A stretch of 64,000 nucleotides of DNA from Paenibacillus glycanilyticus NBRC 16618 (GTDB taxonomy: Bacteria; Bacillota; Bacilli; Paenibacillales; Paenibacillaceae): contig NZ_BILY01000009.1 of the NCBI RefSeq assembly GCF_004000805.1, forward strand, positions 62,001-126,000, written 5' to 3'. Position numbers and translations under genes: made by a program. A model generated the notes under the pieces. The model ran no database searches, was not told the DNA's origin, and saw only the letters and a program-made list of their open reading frames with translations. Positions 24,182 through 33,957 of this stretch are shown here, piece after piece. Position 1 is the first letter of the stretch. Each line of letters begins with the position of its first letter.

Positions 24182-25915
24182 ATGAAGACAAAAAAAACAG
24201 GGTTTGCGCTGATAACGATTATGCTGTGTTTGACAGCGGCGCTTAGCGCATGCAGCGGCAACCAGAACAACGAGAAGAGAAACGAAACCAGTAATGTAGA
24301 AACGAACAACGGAACAAAAGGTGGTAACGCTGACGGCACTAAAACGGAGAATACGCAGCCGGTCGTTGAAAACAGCGAGTATCCGACTCTTGGAAAGGAA
24401 GAGTTGAAATTTAGCTTTTATGTAAACTATGACTGGTACGCGCCCGTTGGCTACGGCAACGATCCTACTACCAAATGGCTCAAGGACACGAAAAAAATCA
24501 ATATTGAGGAAGTATCCTCCGGAGGAAACGCTCAGCAAAAATTTGGTACGATGGTTGCAGGTGACCAATACCCGGACGTCATTCAACTTGATCGCGGTTC
24601 CAAAGAGTTCAACAGCCTTGTAGAAAACGGCAAGTTGGTGGCAATCGATGATTATTTGAATAAATACCCTGCCTTGAAAGAATTATTGGATCCAGAAACC
24701 CTTAACTCGCTTCGTTCACCAGACGGCAAAATTTACGGAATCCCGAATTGGTTCAACAGTACGCGTAACCCTAATCAAACGCTTGGCAATGGATGGCTTG
24801 TTAACCGTAAAGTATATAAGGAACTTGGACAGCCCAAATTAGAGACTTTCGATGATCTGTACGCATTCCTAAAACAAGTTAAAGAAAAATATCCGAATAT
24901 GGTTCCCATTGATACGGGGAATGTAACGGATGGTAACCCGATGCTTGTCGACTATATCTATGCCGGCATGGGCGATAATCGTAATGCTTTGCCAACAAGT
25001 AATGTCACAGGAGGCGGGCGCGTCAATTTGGAAACAAGCCAAGTCGAATCGCTTTTTGACGATCCCGCTTATAAGGAAACGTGGAAGTTTTTAAATTTAC
25101 TATTTCGTGAGAAGCTGCTTTCTCAAGACACGTTTACGCAGAAAGCGGAGCAATTCAAAGAGAAAATTAATAGCGGGCGTATTGCGATTATGGCTATTAA
25201 CGATGCGGCAGGCAACGGAAAAGAAGCAAACAATATTTTAGGCGACAATGGTTATGATTTTCTTCCGCTTATTCATAAAACGGGCGTTGACGCGAGCAAA
25301 GTGAAAAATGCAGGAGTTGGCACGCTAGGGTGGAACCTGGACGTGATTACGACTTCGGCAAAATCTCCAGAACGGATCTTTGAGTTCCTAGATTGGTGGG
25401 CAAGCAAAGAAGGGCAGCGTATCATGAACTTTGGACCTCCTGGGCTTTTATATGACCAAGTCGATACAAATGGTGCTCCTATAGACAATGAGAAAGCGAA
25501 AACAATAACGGATAAAGAGAAGCAAGACTTGAAACTGTTTAACTTCCGTCCGCTTGGTTCTTGGTATAATACAATTATTGTAAATGCCAAAACAGCACAA
25601 GATCCATCCAAAGAAACATGGGATAGTAAAGCTAGTAAATTTTATGGTCAGTTTGTAGCGAAAGAAATCAACACGGACCAATTTAATAGCTTCCAGGGAA
25701 TGGACCCGAATTCCGAAGCGGGCGTTGCTTCCCAGCAAATTAAACAAATTGCTCTAAAGGAACATACGAAACTCTTCTATGCCAAGGATGACGCTGCTTT
25801 CGAAGCGGAATTCAGTAAGTATATGGATGAAGTCAACAAAGCTGGCTATGATAAAGTTCTGGCATATCAGAATAAAACTTGGGCTGAAAATAAAAAGCAG
25901 TTGGGCATTCAGTAG
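24182..25915 (+). CDS. Extracellular solute-binding lipoprotein of the CUT1 importer (LplA-like)
   Basis: A 577-residue lipoprotein. The signal sequence ends in LSAC with the lipidated cysteine near residue 24, followed by an Asn/Thr/Lys-rich linker and the large two-lobed binding domain of the LplA-type family (YPTLGKEELKFSFYVNYDWY, QYPDVIQLDRGS, YGIPNWF). The length of about 550-580 residues is usual for this subgroup, whose ligands are complex oligosaccharides. It is third in the importer operon. A perfect 18-base-pair hairpin follows, which may reduce transcription into the response-regulator gene. Confidence 0.92.
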   Translation: MKTKKTGFALITIMLCLTAALSACSGNQNNEKRNETSNVETNNGTKGGNADGTKTENTQPVVENSEYPTLGKEELKFSFYVNYDWYAPVGYGNDPTTKWLKDTKKINIEEVSSGGNAQQKFGTMVAGDQYPDVIQLDRGSKEFNSLVENGKLVAIDDYLNKYPALKELLDPETLNSLRSPDGKIYGIPNWFNSTRNPNQTLGNGWLVNRKVYKELGQPKLETFDDLYAFLKQVKEKYPNMVPIDTGNVTDGNPMLVDYIYAGMGDNRNALPTSNVTGGGRVNLETSQVESLFDDPAYKETWKFLNLLFREKLLSQDTFTQKAEQFKEKINSGRIAIMAINDAAGNGKEANNILGDNGYDFLPLIHKTGVDASKVKNAGVGTLGWNLDVITTSAKSPERIFEFLDWWASKEGQRIMNFGPPGLLYDQVDTNGAPIDNEKAKTITDKEKQDLKLFNFRPLGSWYNTIIVNAKTAQDPSKETWDSKASKFYGQFVAKEINTDQFNSFQGMDPNSEAGVASQQIKQIALKEHTKLFYAKDDAAFEAEFSKYMDEVNKAGYDKVLAYQNKTWAENKKQLGIQ

Positions 25916-25944
25916 AGACAACGAGCCTACCATTCATATCTATA

Positions 25945-25987
25945 AAACGATAGGGTATACTTGCTACACAAGTATACCCTATCGTTT
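25945..25987 (+). terminator. Hairpin between the binding-protein gene and yesN-like gene
   Basis: AAACGATAGGGTATACTT (25945-25962) pairs perfectly with AAGTATACCCTATCGTTT (25970-25987) around a 7-base loop. No long T tract follows, so it may stabilise the upstream message or attenuate rather than stop transcription. Confidence 0.75.
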
Positions 25988-26006
25988 ATACCCGAGGTGA
26001 AGGCAG

Positions 26007-27611
26007 ATGGTTTACAAAGTTATGCTGGTAGATGATGAAAGCATCGATTTAGAGTGGCTGCAAAGACGTATTCCTTGGGGGAATATGGGAATGCAAGTAA
26101 CCGCGCAATTTAATAGTAGTTTTCACGCATTAAACAAGCTATCGGAACAACCGGTAGATATCTTGATTACAGATATCAATATGCCAATTATGTCAGGGCT
26201 TGAACTCGCTCGAAAAGCCAAAGCGCAGCAATCCGAACTTATCATCATCTTTGTTAGTGGTCATGAAGAGTTTGATTATGCAAAACAAGCTCTTCAAATG
26301 AGTGCATTCGGATATGTGCTAAAACCATTCCAAGACTCAGAGTTATTGCAGTTGTTGGAGCAAGCAATTGATCACTTAAATGCGGCTCATTACAGAAATA
26401 ATGAACAGCGCCAGTGGGCTGAAGCATTGCCTTTGTTGAAAAGCGAACAAGTTATTCAGTGGCTGGAAGGAGCCTTTGTTCAACATAGAGAGGAAGCTGA
26501 GGCATATATAAGATCTTCTTTTTACGGTCATCGAAACGAATGTGGATTTATGATCATCATGATTGAGATCGATGATGTGGAGTGGAAATTGAACCGTCTC
26601 TCGGTAGCTGAGAAAGAGGCTCTTATGAATAAAGTAATCGGCATAATAGATCAAGCGGTAGGGAACCTAAATTATACACAAGTCAAGCTGATTAAACCTG
26701 CTGCGAATCGTTTTACCGTTATTATACCGGTTCCAAAAGTGGTAGATCCAATTATTGATACGCTGACAGAAGCCATTAATCAGGTTAAACAATCGACCCT
26801 CTTAACCGTCACAATCGCACTTGGGCAAAAAGTGGAGCACATTGAAGGGTTGCCTCAAAGTTACGATACAGCAAGAAAGTTGCTTAGCTATAAAATGTTT
26901 CTAGGTAAGAATAGAATTCTAGAAGAGCAAAGTGTAAAAGGGAATGTTTCCCAAGAAGCAATTGATTTAGAACTAAAGGTTGAGTCCTTGTTCATCGCTA
27001 TGTCCGAATATAATTTAGTTAGAATAGATGATCTTATTCAACAATTATTTCGGTTTATGACGGGGTTGGAGTCACGGGTAACTGTCTATCAGTTCGTTAT
27101 TCATCTGATTAGCAGGCTGGGAGAAAAATTTCGCCAAGCCGAAGAAAATTTATACGATTTACTTCACTGGGACTATAAACATCTGGATGTTCTCTTCCAA
27201 TTTGAAACGATCGATGATATACAATCTTGGCTGAGGAGAAGATTCTTTGAGCTTTCAGAGAAACTTTATGCAAAGAAGCAGAGACAGAACCGCAAGACAA
27301 TCGATCAAATAAAAAATTACGTAAAAACTCAAATCGAGCATAAACCAACTTTACGGGATGTTTCGCGCGTATTTGCGTTTTCGCCAAATTACTTAGGATA
27401 TATGTTTAAAGAGGAAACAGGGGAAAACTTCAGCGAATTTCTGGTGCGTATGCGGTTAGAGCGAGCCTGTGAGCTTCTGCTTGATCCAGCCATAAAAATC
27501 TACGAAATAACGGAGCGAATAGGGTATAAGAATATTATTTACTTTAATCGTCAATTCAAGGAACATTACGGTATGACACCATCCGATTATCGAAGGCTTC
27601 ATAAAATATGA
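26007..27611 (+). CDS. YesN-type response regulator with AraC DNA-binding domain (island 1)
   Basis: A 534-residue regulator. The receiver domain (1-120) has the acidic pair in MLVDDES, the phospho-acceptor aspartate in ILITDINMP near residue 54 and the conserved lysine in YVLKPF. A long middle region follows, then two AraC helix-turn-helix motifs at the end (RDVSRVFAFSPNYLGYMFKEETGENFSEFL and ITERIGYKNIIYFNRQFKEHYGMTPSDYRR). Its stop overlaps the kinase start by ATGA. It is the likely reader of the 24-base element repeated through the island; the basis is proximity and the way AraC proteins activate from upstream of -35. Confidence 0.94.
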   Translation: MVYKVMLVDDESIDLEWLQRRIPWGNMGMQVTAQFNSSFHALNKLSEQPVDILITDINMPIMSGLELARKAKAQQSELIIIFVSGHEEFDYAKQALQMSAFGYVLKPFQDSELLQLLEQAIDHLNAAHYRNNEQRQWAEALPLLKSEQVIQWLEGAFVQHREEAEAYIRSSFYGHRNECGFMIIMIEIDDVEWKLNRLSVAEKEALMNKVIGIIDQAVGNLNYTQVKLIKPAANRFTVIIPVPKVVDPIIDTLTEAINQVKQSTLLTVTIALGQKVEHIEGLPQSYDTARKLLSYKMFLGKNRILEEQSVKGNVSQEAIDLELKVESLFIAMSEYNLVRIDDLIQQLFRFMTGLESRVTVYQFVIHLISRLGEKFRQAEENLYDLLHWDYKHLDVLFQFETIDDIQSWLRRRFFELSEKLYAKKQRQNRKTIDQIKNYVKTQIEHKPTLRDVSRVFAFSPNYLGYMFKEETGENFSEFLVRMRLERACELLLDPAIKIYEITERIGYKNIIYFNRQFKEHYGMTPSDYRRLHKI

Positions 27612-29392
27612 GGAGTTGCAATTGGTTTAAACGCCTAAGAAGGAAGTCTTATTTTCCTTTCGCATACCAAATCATGATTCCTTATTTGATCCTTGTCATG
27701 TGCACCGATATCTTAGTCGGAACTTTTTCCTACACTAGTCTAATTAACTCAAAAACGGAATCCACTCAAACCAATATGAAGCGCACGCTCGAGCAAATTC
27801 GCGATAATGTTTCCTACAATGTGCGCGATTTTAATCGAATTGGCAATCAGTTGTTCAGCAGCACAACCTTTCAACAGCAGCTTCAGGTCAAGGATGATCC
27901 CTATCATGTGCTGGATGTCACTCTAACGGGCATATTACCTGTCCTGGAGACAACCACTGCGCTCTCCGTCAATAATCTGCATGTCTATGTATATGCAAAT
28001 AACAATATGATGAAAGAGGTCTACGACAAAGCATCGGAGCAGATTCAAGATAAATCCTATAGCTTACTTAATTTAAATCGAATAGCAAATAGAACGTGGT
28101 ATCAGGAAATGTTGGTTAGCAATAAAGACAACGTTTGGCGTCAGGTCGAGGCGGATCGTGAATGGGGGAACATTTCGCTGCTTCGCAAGCTTATTTCATT
28201 TTACGATTTTAAAAAGCAAATAGGGTATTTACGTTTATCTATTAAGCTCTCGGATCTTTTTCAATCCGTACAATCCTATAAAATAACCGAAGGAACGGTG
28301 GTAAGGGTTCTTGATAAAACGACTGGTCAGACGATCTATGATCCAACCCCCAATCAAACAGTGAAGTTATTAAGAAAACCTTTGCTCCAGATTCAGGAAG
28401 ACTTGCCGAACACCAATTGGGTGCTTGAAGCAGTTGTACCGAGAACTGACTTAAAGAAGGAAGCTGTACGGATTCGCAATATGATGTTAATCATTTGTTC
28501 TTTAAGTTTTCTGGGCATGGCGCTCATTGGTCTTATTGTCGCTAAATATTTTGCTCGGAAGGTTAAAAGAATTGTGACACGCATTCAAAATTTCCAAGAA
28601 GGAAATTTCGATATCCGTATTCAGGTTCCAGGCAGAGATGAATTCAGTTTGATTTCGATTTATTTTAACAGGATGGCCAATCATATTGAGGAACTGATTC
28701 GCGAGGTCTTTATCCGTAACATCCAGAAAAAAGAAGCAGAACTTAACGCCCTGCAGGCACAGATTAGTCCTCATTTCTTATACAATACCCTGTCTTCAAT
28801 TAACAGTCTTGCCAGTATGGGGGACATCACTAGGTTAACAAAAATGGTAACGGGCTTGGCTCGCTTTTATCGATTAACGCTTAATGAAGGGAATATGCTA
28901 ATCTCACTGAGCAAGGAAATCCAGCAAGTGAAATCTTATATAGAGATTCAACAGATCAAGTACGCTGACCGTTTCAGTGTTAATTATGACATTGATCCAA
29001 ATTTGCTAGAACTACATATTCCGAAATTAATTCTTCAACCCTTTGTAGAAAATGTTCTGAAGCATGCCTGGTATGATGAAAGGATACATATACGCATTGT
29101 GGCTGAATGGCAACAGAATGAAGTTGTTCTAAAAATTATTGATGACGGCGTCGGCATTACCCAGGCTGTCCAACAAAAGCTGAAGCAGTTAAAAAGTGAA
29201 GAGAATGAGTATTCTTCAGGTTACGGGATTCGAAATGTCGATCAACGGATTCGTATCCAATATGGGGAAAGTTGGGGAGTTTCGATTTTCAGCCGCCTTG
29301 GTATCGGAACAACTGTAGTAATTCGGATCCCGTTGCCTTTATCTCTATTAAAAGAAATGAAAAATAGTAATCTGGAGGATGTTAAAAGATAA
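27608..29392 (+). CDS. YesM-type sensor histidine kinase (island 1)
   Basis: A 594-residue kinase: N-terminal membrane helix (about 15-40), an extracytoplasmic sensor of about 240 residues, a second helix near 290, a HAMP region (KRIVTRIQNFQEGNFDIRI), the His_kinase motif AQISPHFLYNTLSSINSLA with the phosphorylated histidine near 395, and an ATPase domain with FVENVLKHAW and IIDDGVGI. It overlaps the response-regulator gene by 4 bases and the GH32 gene by 1 base. The sensor has no recognised ligand domain; in this family the ligand is usually an oligosaccharide or its binding protein. Confidence 0.93.
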   Translation: MRSCNWFKRLRRKSYFPFAYQIMIPYLILVMCTDILVGTFSYTSLINSKTESTQTNMKRTLEQIRDNVSYNVRDFNRIGNQLFSSTTFQQQLQVKDDPYHVLDVTLTGILPVLETTTALSVNNLHVYVYANNNMMKEVYDKASEQIQDKSYSLLNLNRIANRTWYQEMLVSNKDNVWRQVEADREWGNISLLRKLISFYDFKKQIGYLRLSIKLSDLFQSVQSYKITEGTVVRVLDKTTGQTIYDPTPNQTVKLLRKPLLQIQEDLPNTNWVLEAVVPRTDLKKEAVRIRNMMLIICSLSFLGMALIGLIVAKYFARKVKRIVTRIQNFQEGNFDIRIQVPGRDEFSLISIYFNRMANHIEELIREVFIRNIQKKEAELNALQAQISPHFLYNTLSSINSLASMGDITRLTKMVTGLARFYRLTLNEGNMLISLSKEIQQVKSYIEIQQIKYADRFSVNYDIDPNLLELHIPKLILQPFVENVLKHAWYDERIHIRIVAEWQQNEVVLKIIDDGVGITQAVQQKLKQLKSEENEYSSGYGIRNVDQRIRIQYGESWGVSIFSRLGIGTTVVIRIPLPLSLLKEMKNSNLEDVKR

Positions 29393-30882
29393 TGAACGAT
29401 TCAAGTCTACGTCACGATAAACAGGTAAGGCAAGCCAATGCCGCCCTTTTAATGGCTATTGATGAACGACAAAAAAAAGACCGAAAAGACCCCTTTAGAC
29501 TTGATTATCATTTTATGGCTCCAGCAAACTGGATTAATGACCCTAATGGTTTTATCTACTTTAAGGACAAGTATCATCTTTTCTACCAACATCATCCCTT
29601 TAGCGCAATATGGGGGCCAATGCATTGGGGACATGCGATTAGTGAAGATTTAGTTCATTGGGAACACGTTCCAATTGCGCTTGCGCCGAGCGAGACCTAC
29701 GATGAAGGAGGTTGCTTCTCAGGAAGCGCAATAGATAACGATGGGGTTCTGACCTTAGTTTACACGGGGCATGCTCCGAACCGCAAACCTAAACAGGTGC
29801 AATGCATTGCATCAAGTCCGGATGGCATCAAATTCGAGAAATGGATGAATAATCCGGTTATTGCATTCCCTCCACCCGATGGGTCAGAGGAGTTTCGAGA
29901 TCCAAAGGTATGGCGCTCGGGAGAATATTGGTACATGATAGTCGGTACATCATTTGAGGGGAATGGAAAAGTTGTTATCTATCGATCAAGCAATTTAACG
30001 GATTGGAATTACAGAGGAACTCTCCTGGAGAGTAGCGGTATGAAGGGTACAATGTGGGAATGCCCCGATTTGTTTACTATAAATGATCGAGCGATATTAA
30101 TTGTATCTCCCATGGATATGGAAGGATGTAAAAATCGTTGTATTGCCATATTAGGGGAATACGATGAGGCGAACGGAAAATTTATGGAACAGGAATGGGT
30201 CGATCTCGATTATGGGACCGATTATTATGCGGCGCAAACCTTATTGGATGGCAAAGGTCGCAGAATTGTAATTGGTTGGATGGATATGTGGGGTGCAAAA
30301 GCACCTTCAGCCCAATATGGATGGTCAGGCGCTATGACGCTACCGAGAGAGCTTTCTTTGTTTCCGGATCATTCATTATGCATTCGACCGATCATTGAAC
30401 TGCAGAAGCTTAGACACACGCCACGTTTATACGAGGATTTTATATTAAATTCCGAAACTATCGAACTTCCGGAAATACTCAGCACTAGATTAGAAATGCA
30501 AGTGGAGTTGGATTTAAGAAGAACTACTGCGGCGAAGATCGGAGTTCATCTCCGGAGCTCGGCAGATGGGCAGGAAGAAACTATCCTTGTATACGATTCA
30601 AAATATGAAACGATCAAGATAGAGAGAAATCGTTCCGGTATTGGTGACAAAAACAGTTGCAGCTATAAAGTTAAGAATGGCGAAAGTGTTCTCAAATTAC
30701 AAGTTTTTTTGGATCAGTCATCTATAGAGGTATTTATTAATGACGGAAGAGCAGTTATGACCTCGCGTATTTTTCCGCGTTCGGACAGCAGAGGGGTAAG
30801 GTTGTTTGCCGAGCAAGGTACGGCTACATTTCGTTCGCTTCGTATGTGGTCGTTAAAGTCGGTTTGGCCTCAAGCTGATTAG
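29392..30882 (+). CDS. GH32 family beta-fructosidase (sucrose/fructan hydrolase type), cytoplasmic
   Basis: A 496-residue enzyme with the full GH32 signature set: nucleophile aspartate in NWINDPNGF near residue 50, the transition-state FRDPKV near 170, and the acid/base glutamate in WECPDLF near 225, in a five-bladed propeller, followed by a C-terminal beta sandwich ending in SSIEVFINDGRAVMTSRIFP. There is no signal peptide, so it acts on imported or phosphorylated sugar in the cytoplasm. Its ATG shares the last base of the kinase stop codon, so it is cotranslated with YesN/YesM. This suggests that a fructose-containing oligosaccharide is at least one substrate of the island. Confidence 0.93.
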   Translation: MNDSSLRHDKQVRQANAALLMAIDERQKKDRKDPFRLDYHFMAPANWINDPNGFIYFKDKYHLFYQHHPFSAIWGPMHWGHAISEDLVHWEHVPIALAPSETYDEGGCFSGSAIDNDGVLTLVYTGHAPNRKPKQVQCIASSPDGIKFEKWMNNPVIAFPPPDGSEEFRDPKVWRSGEYWYMIVGTSFEGNGKVVIYRSSNLTDWNYRGTLLESSGMKGTMWECPDLFTINDRAILIVSPMDMEGCKNRCIAILGEYDEANGKFMEQEWVDLDYGTDYYAAQTLLDGKGRRIVIGWMDMWGAKAPSAQYGWSGAMTLPRELSLFPDHSLCIRPIIELQKLRHTPRLYEDFILNSETIELPEILSTRLEMQVELDLRRTTAAKIGVHLRSSADGQEETILVYDSKYETIKIERNRSGIGDKNSCSYKVKNGESVLKLQVFLDQSSIEVFINDGRAVMTSRIFPRSDSRGVRLFAEQGTATFRSLRMWSLKSVWPQAD

Positions 30883-30904
30883 GACAATTGGAGAATCTCA
30901 TATT

Positions 30905-30942
30905 AAAAGGGAAGGTGCTTAGAGCGCACCTTCCCTTTTTTT
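30905..30942 (+). terminator. Terminator after the GH32 gene
   Basis: AAAAGGGAAGGTGC pairs perfectly with GCACCTTCCCTTTT, followed by TTT. The convergent isomerase gene ends 13 bases later, so it may act on both strands. Confidence 0.92.
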
Positions 30943-30954
30943 AGAAGCTTATAC

Positions 30955-31851
30955 TTAGATTTGATTAGCAATGGCTTTTTTCCACTGATATTTAGCGAGC
31001 TTCATTAACTTAAGTGATTGATTCCACCTTGAAGTAGCATCGTCTTGTCGAGGTCCATGATTGTTTGGGGTACCGATTCCATATGGGGTTGGACCTAACT
31101 CGCAGACGAATGGAAGGGAGGCATATGGATCAGCAGAAGATAGCCAATATACCATTCCCTGTCTCCACCAGGATGCAAAAAGTTGCACCAATGGGTCTTC
31201 TTCGTTATACTCGGAATCAATTTGAATTTGTTGTCCGTTTGAAATACGCCCATGGATACAAGAGGTTCTGCTAAGAAGCTTATTCAGATGCATCTGCGCT
31301 TTAAATTCATAATCCGGCAAAAAACCGTCCATCTCACCAGCTAATACGTAGTGAGAAAAATCAATTGTCAGCCGAAGCTCGGGAAGTGCATCGACATAGC
31401 CAGATGTTCGTAACAGATCTTGGGTTATACGTCCACGGTGTGTTTCAACAAAATGGGCAATACCTATGTCAGCAGCAGCTTTATTCATATCTCGAAGAAG
31501 TGAAACAGCTTCGTCACCGATAACAAGGCTATCCCTTACTTGAGAACTGATATATGTCGCACCGAATGCAACTGCCTTATCCGCATCTTCCTCGAGTTCT
31601 TTAACAGAGCCTGGAAACCCACCTGTACCAAAGCTGAAATCATAGTAATCTAGGAGCCTGCGCCATTTTTCTTGTTCTTGCTCAGGGGGAATGGCGGCAT
31701 GGATCCCGGTAAAACCCGCCTCAGCTAGCTTCTCGAACTTTTCCTCCAATGACCATTCTCGTCCATCTGTTCCAACGCCGCTCATAGCCCACCAGGACTG
31801 TTGAATGTCCAGCTTTGGGTGAATGGGGCTGAGTTTAAATTGATCTGCCAT
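30955..31851 (-). CDS. TIM-barrel sugar isomerase/epimerase-like protein (cassette 1)
   Basis: A 298-residue xylose-isomerase-like TIM barrel (AP-endonuclease-2 superfamily). Segments conserved with its paralogue at 48671 are HFVETHRGRI (about residue 132), PELRLTIDFSHYVLAGE, HGRISNG and ELGPTPYG, which hold the expected metal-binding His/Asp/Glu residues. ATG 31851 lies 5 bases after the TGA of the PhyH gene, indicating translational coupling; an upstream TTG at 31869 overlaps that gene. The reaction is unknown; coupling to a 2-oxoglutarate dioxygenase suggests it acts on a hydroxylated or oxidised polyol or sugar derivative. Confidence 0.82.
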   Translation of the reverse strand: MADQFKLSPIHPKLDIQQSWWAMSGVGTDGREWSLEEKFEKLAEAGFTGIHAAIPPEQEQEKWRRLLDYYDFSFGTGGFPGSVKELEEDADKAVAFGATYISSQVRDSLVIGDEAVSLLRDMNKAAADIGIAHFVETHRGRITQDLLRTSGYVDALPELRLTIDFSHYVLAGEMDGFLPDYEFKAQMHLNKLLSRTSCIHGRISNGQQIQIDSEYNEEDPLVQLFASWWRQGMVYWLSSADPYASLPFVCELGPTPYGIGTPNNHGPRQDDATSRWNQSLKLMKLAKYQWKKAIANQI

Positions 31852-31856
31852 GATGA

Positions 31857-32768
31857 TCAACCGATCCAAAAGTCTTCATGAGGATAACGGAAAGTGGATG
31901 GTTTTTTAGCTTCACGAATCTCTAATTCACCTGTTGGACGATACACAAATGGTTCTTCTTCACATGCATAAGGGGCTTGTTGACGAAGCTCGATGCATGC
32001 CTGAAGTACTTGCTGTTTTGCTTTCAGGTAATCCTTGTTGTGCGGGCCAAACTCCAGCTCAATTTCGCCAGGACGGAACTCGAAATAGACGGTACGGCGC
32101 AGTGCATTACCATCGCCGCTAGGTGAGCCGTGAACGACTGTGATGTCATGAATAATAGCATCACCAGCTTCTAGAGGAACCGGAATGGCATCTTCCGTGC
32201 TGAAGCCTTCGCGGCTGCAGCGCTCTTTGGAAGCTTCAACCGTCCATCTGTTGCTGCCAGGGATGACCCACAGGCAAGATTTCAAATCTGCGTCATCCAA
32301 GTAAAAGTCCATGTTGAATATCGGACGTTCATCAGTACAACCGACTGGACGTTCTGCATCGCGGTGCCAAGGCACGATGATACCTTCATTTGGCATTTTA
32401 ATAACCATAGAATCCCATGTAGGAATAAAGTTATTGCCTTGAAGTTTTTCAACCGAATTGAGGATAAATGGGTGGGCTAAAAGTGCTTTTGCCGAGTCAC
32501 TTTTGTCAATAACATACTCAATTCGCTTAAGCACGCTTTCACCTGTTTTTGATCCTTTTCCATATTGAAAATCTTTATCTGTAGATATGCCTTGAGCTCC
32601 TAATTCCAGCAGAGCCTGCATGTCCCTCTGAACGGCTGTTAGTTCATCTTTTTGAAGGACACCACGGATGACGAGAAATCCATTCTCCCGAAAAAATTGG
32701 GCCTGATCGTCAGAAATTACTTTTTGGGTTCTTGCATCAGCTACGGGCATTGCATTGATAGAATTCAT
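31857..32768 (-). CDS. Phytanoyl-CoA dioxygenase (PhyH) family Fe(II)/2-oxoglutarate enzyme (cassette 1)
   Basis: A 303-residue cupin-fold oxygenase with the iron facial triad: His and Asp of VPWHRDAERP (residues 135 and 137) and the distal His of VVHGSP (213), plus the 2-oxoglutarate arginine in RRTVYFEFR. The N-terminal FFRENGFLVIRGVL is the family's usual first motif. Start ATG 32768 is chosen over ATG 32807 because only the former has GAGGAAG in front. It is cotranscribed with the isomerase and divergent from an AraC regulator. Bacterial PhyH proteins oxidise diverse small molecules; the substrate is not inferable here. Confidence 0.87.
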   Translation of the reverse strand: MNSINAMPVADARTQKVISDDQAQFFRENGFLVIRGVLQKDELTAVQRDMQALLELGAQGISTDKDFQYGKGSKTGESVLKRIEYVIDKSDSAKALLAHPFILNSVEKLQGNNFIPTWDSMVIKMPNEGIIVPWHRDAERPVGCTDERPIFNMDFYLDDADLKSCLWVIPGSNRWTVEASKERCSREGFSTEDAIPVPLEAGDAIIHDITVVHGSPSGDGNALRRTVYFEFRPGEIELEFGPHNKDYLKAKQQVLQACIELRQQAPYACEEEPFVYRPTGELEIREAKKPSTFRYPHEDFWIG

Positions 32769-32894
32769 TATATTCGCACTTCCTCTACGTTTTATAAGTT
32801 GTCTCATGTATGATAATAAGTGTTCATAGACAAAAAGTATTTAGACGAAACCTATAAATCGGTTGCCAAAATCACTTAAGAAAGAGGACTTAAT

Positions 32895-33809
32895 ATGACA
32901 GACTCGATATCAAATATTGACCTAATAGAGATGAACCCTACGGATACAATACCGTGGATGAAAGACTACTATTGTCCCCCATATATTACGATGGCTCATA
33001 GTTTCAATGCTCCACTAGGATGGATGATTGAAAATAGAGTGCTCAGACAATATGCACTCCAATACGTTGTGAACGGTGCGGCTGAATATCCGGTATCCGG
33101 GGTAGAATACAATACCGTTCAAGGCGATTTGCTGTTTCATCGGCCAGGTGAGCCTCATTCCATTCGTACTATTGAGGGGAAACCTTATGTGTGCCTATCA
33201 ATTGTATTTCATTTTGGTTCTTCTGTTTTTCCGTTTGATCAACTATTTCAAGAACGGCACTTGCTAGGTAATTTCGCTGGACAGTCAGTGGAAAGGAAGC
33301 TGACTCAGTTAATCCGATTATATGGTGTTCCCGGCTTAAGTAATCAAATGCAATGCCAAGGGCTATTAATGCAGATTCTTGCTGAGGCAGCTAAGAGCGG
33401 AACGCGTGAGGTAGAGACCAAAGGTGGAACGCTTGGTCCGATTTTGGCGAAGATGGTGCTTGTTAAAAATTATTTAGTCGACCACTATATGAGCGATGTT
33501 AGTCACATGGACTTGGAGCAGGTTTCAGGTCTTTCACGCAATACCATTATTCTTAAGTTCAAAAATACATTCGGCATGACGCCAATGCAGTACCTTACTT
33601 GGGTCCGTATTCAAAAAGCAAAGGAGCTGGCTATTCAAACAAATCTCTCAATCGGGGAGATTGCTCGAAATGTCGGTTACTCGGATGTACATACATTTGG
33701 GAAAATGTTCAAGAAAAATACCGGTGCTAGCCTTACGGATTTCTGCAATACGTTGACGACGGATTATCTGAACACGAGACCTCGTATTGTCCCACATGAA
33801 GTCGATTAA
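32895..33809 (+). CDS. AraC family transcriptional regulator (cassette 1)
   Basis: A 304-residue one-component regulator with an N-terminal cupin sensor (YVVNGAAEYPVSG, GDLLFHRPGEPHSIR) and a C-terminal double helix-turn-helix (MDLEQVSGLSRNTIILKFKNTFGMTPMQYLTWVRIQKAKELA and IGEIARNVGYSDVHTFGKMFKKNTG). It faces away from the PhyH-isomerase operon across about 125 bases, the usual arrangement of an activator and its target. AAAGAGG precedes the ATG. The effector is presumably the PhyH substrate. Confidence 0.9.
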   Translation: MTDSISNIDLIEMNPTDTIPWMKDYYCPPYITMAHSFNAPLGWMIENRVLRQYALQYVVNGAAEYPVSGVEYNTVQGDLLFHRPGEPHSIRTIEGKPYVCLSIVFHFGSSVFPFDQLFQERHLLGNFAGQSVERKLTQLIRLYGVPGLSNQMQCQGLLMQILAEAAKSGTREVETKGGTLGPILAKMVLVKNYLVDHYMSDVSHMDLEQVSGLSRNTIILKFKNTFGMTPMQYLTWVRIQKAKELAIQTNLSIGEIARNVGYSDVHTFGKMFKKNTGASLTDFCNTLTTDYLNTRPRIVPHEVD

Positions 33810-33957
33810 AACTAAACGATCTTTCTAAAGGAGTTATTCGAATTGTATTTCAGCTTACTGTGACCCCTTATGCTATAATGATTGCTGAATTAGAGCTATT
33901 ACAAAAAAACAAGTACATAAAATAGGCACCTAAGCTAGAAAGGATGGCTCATCATCA

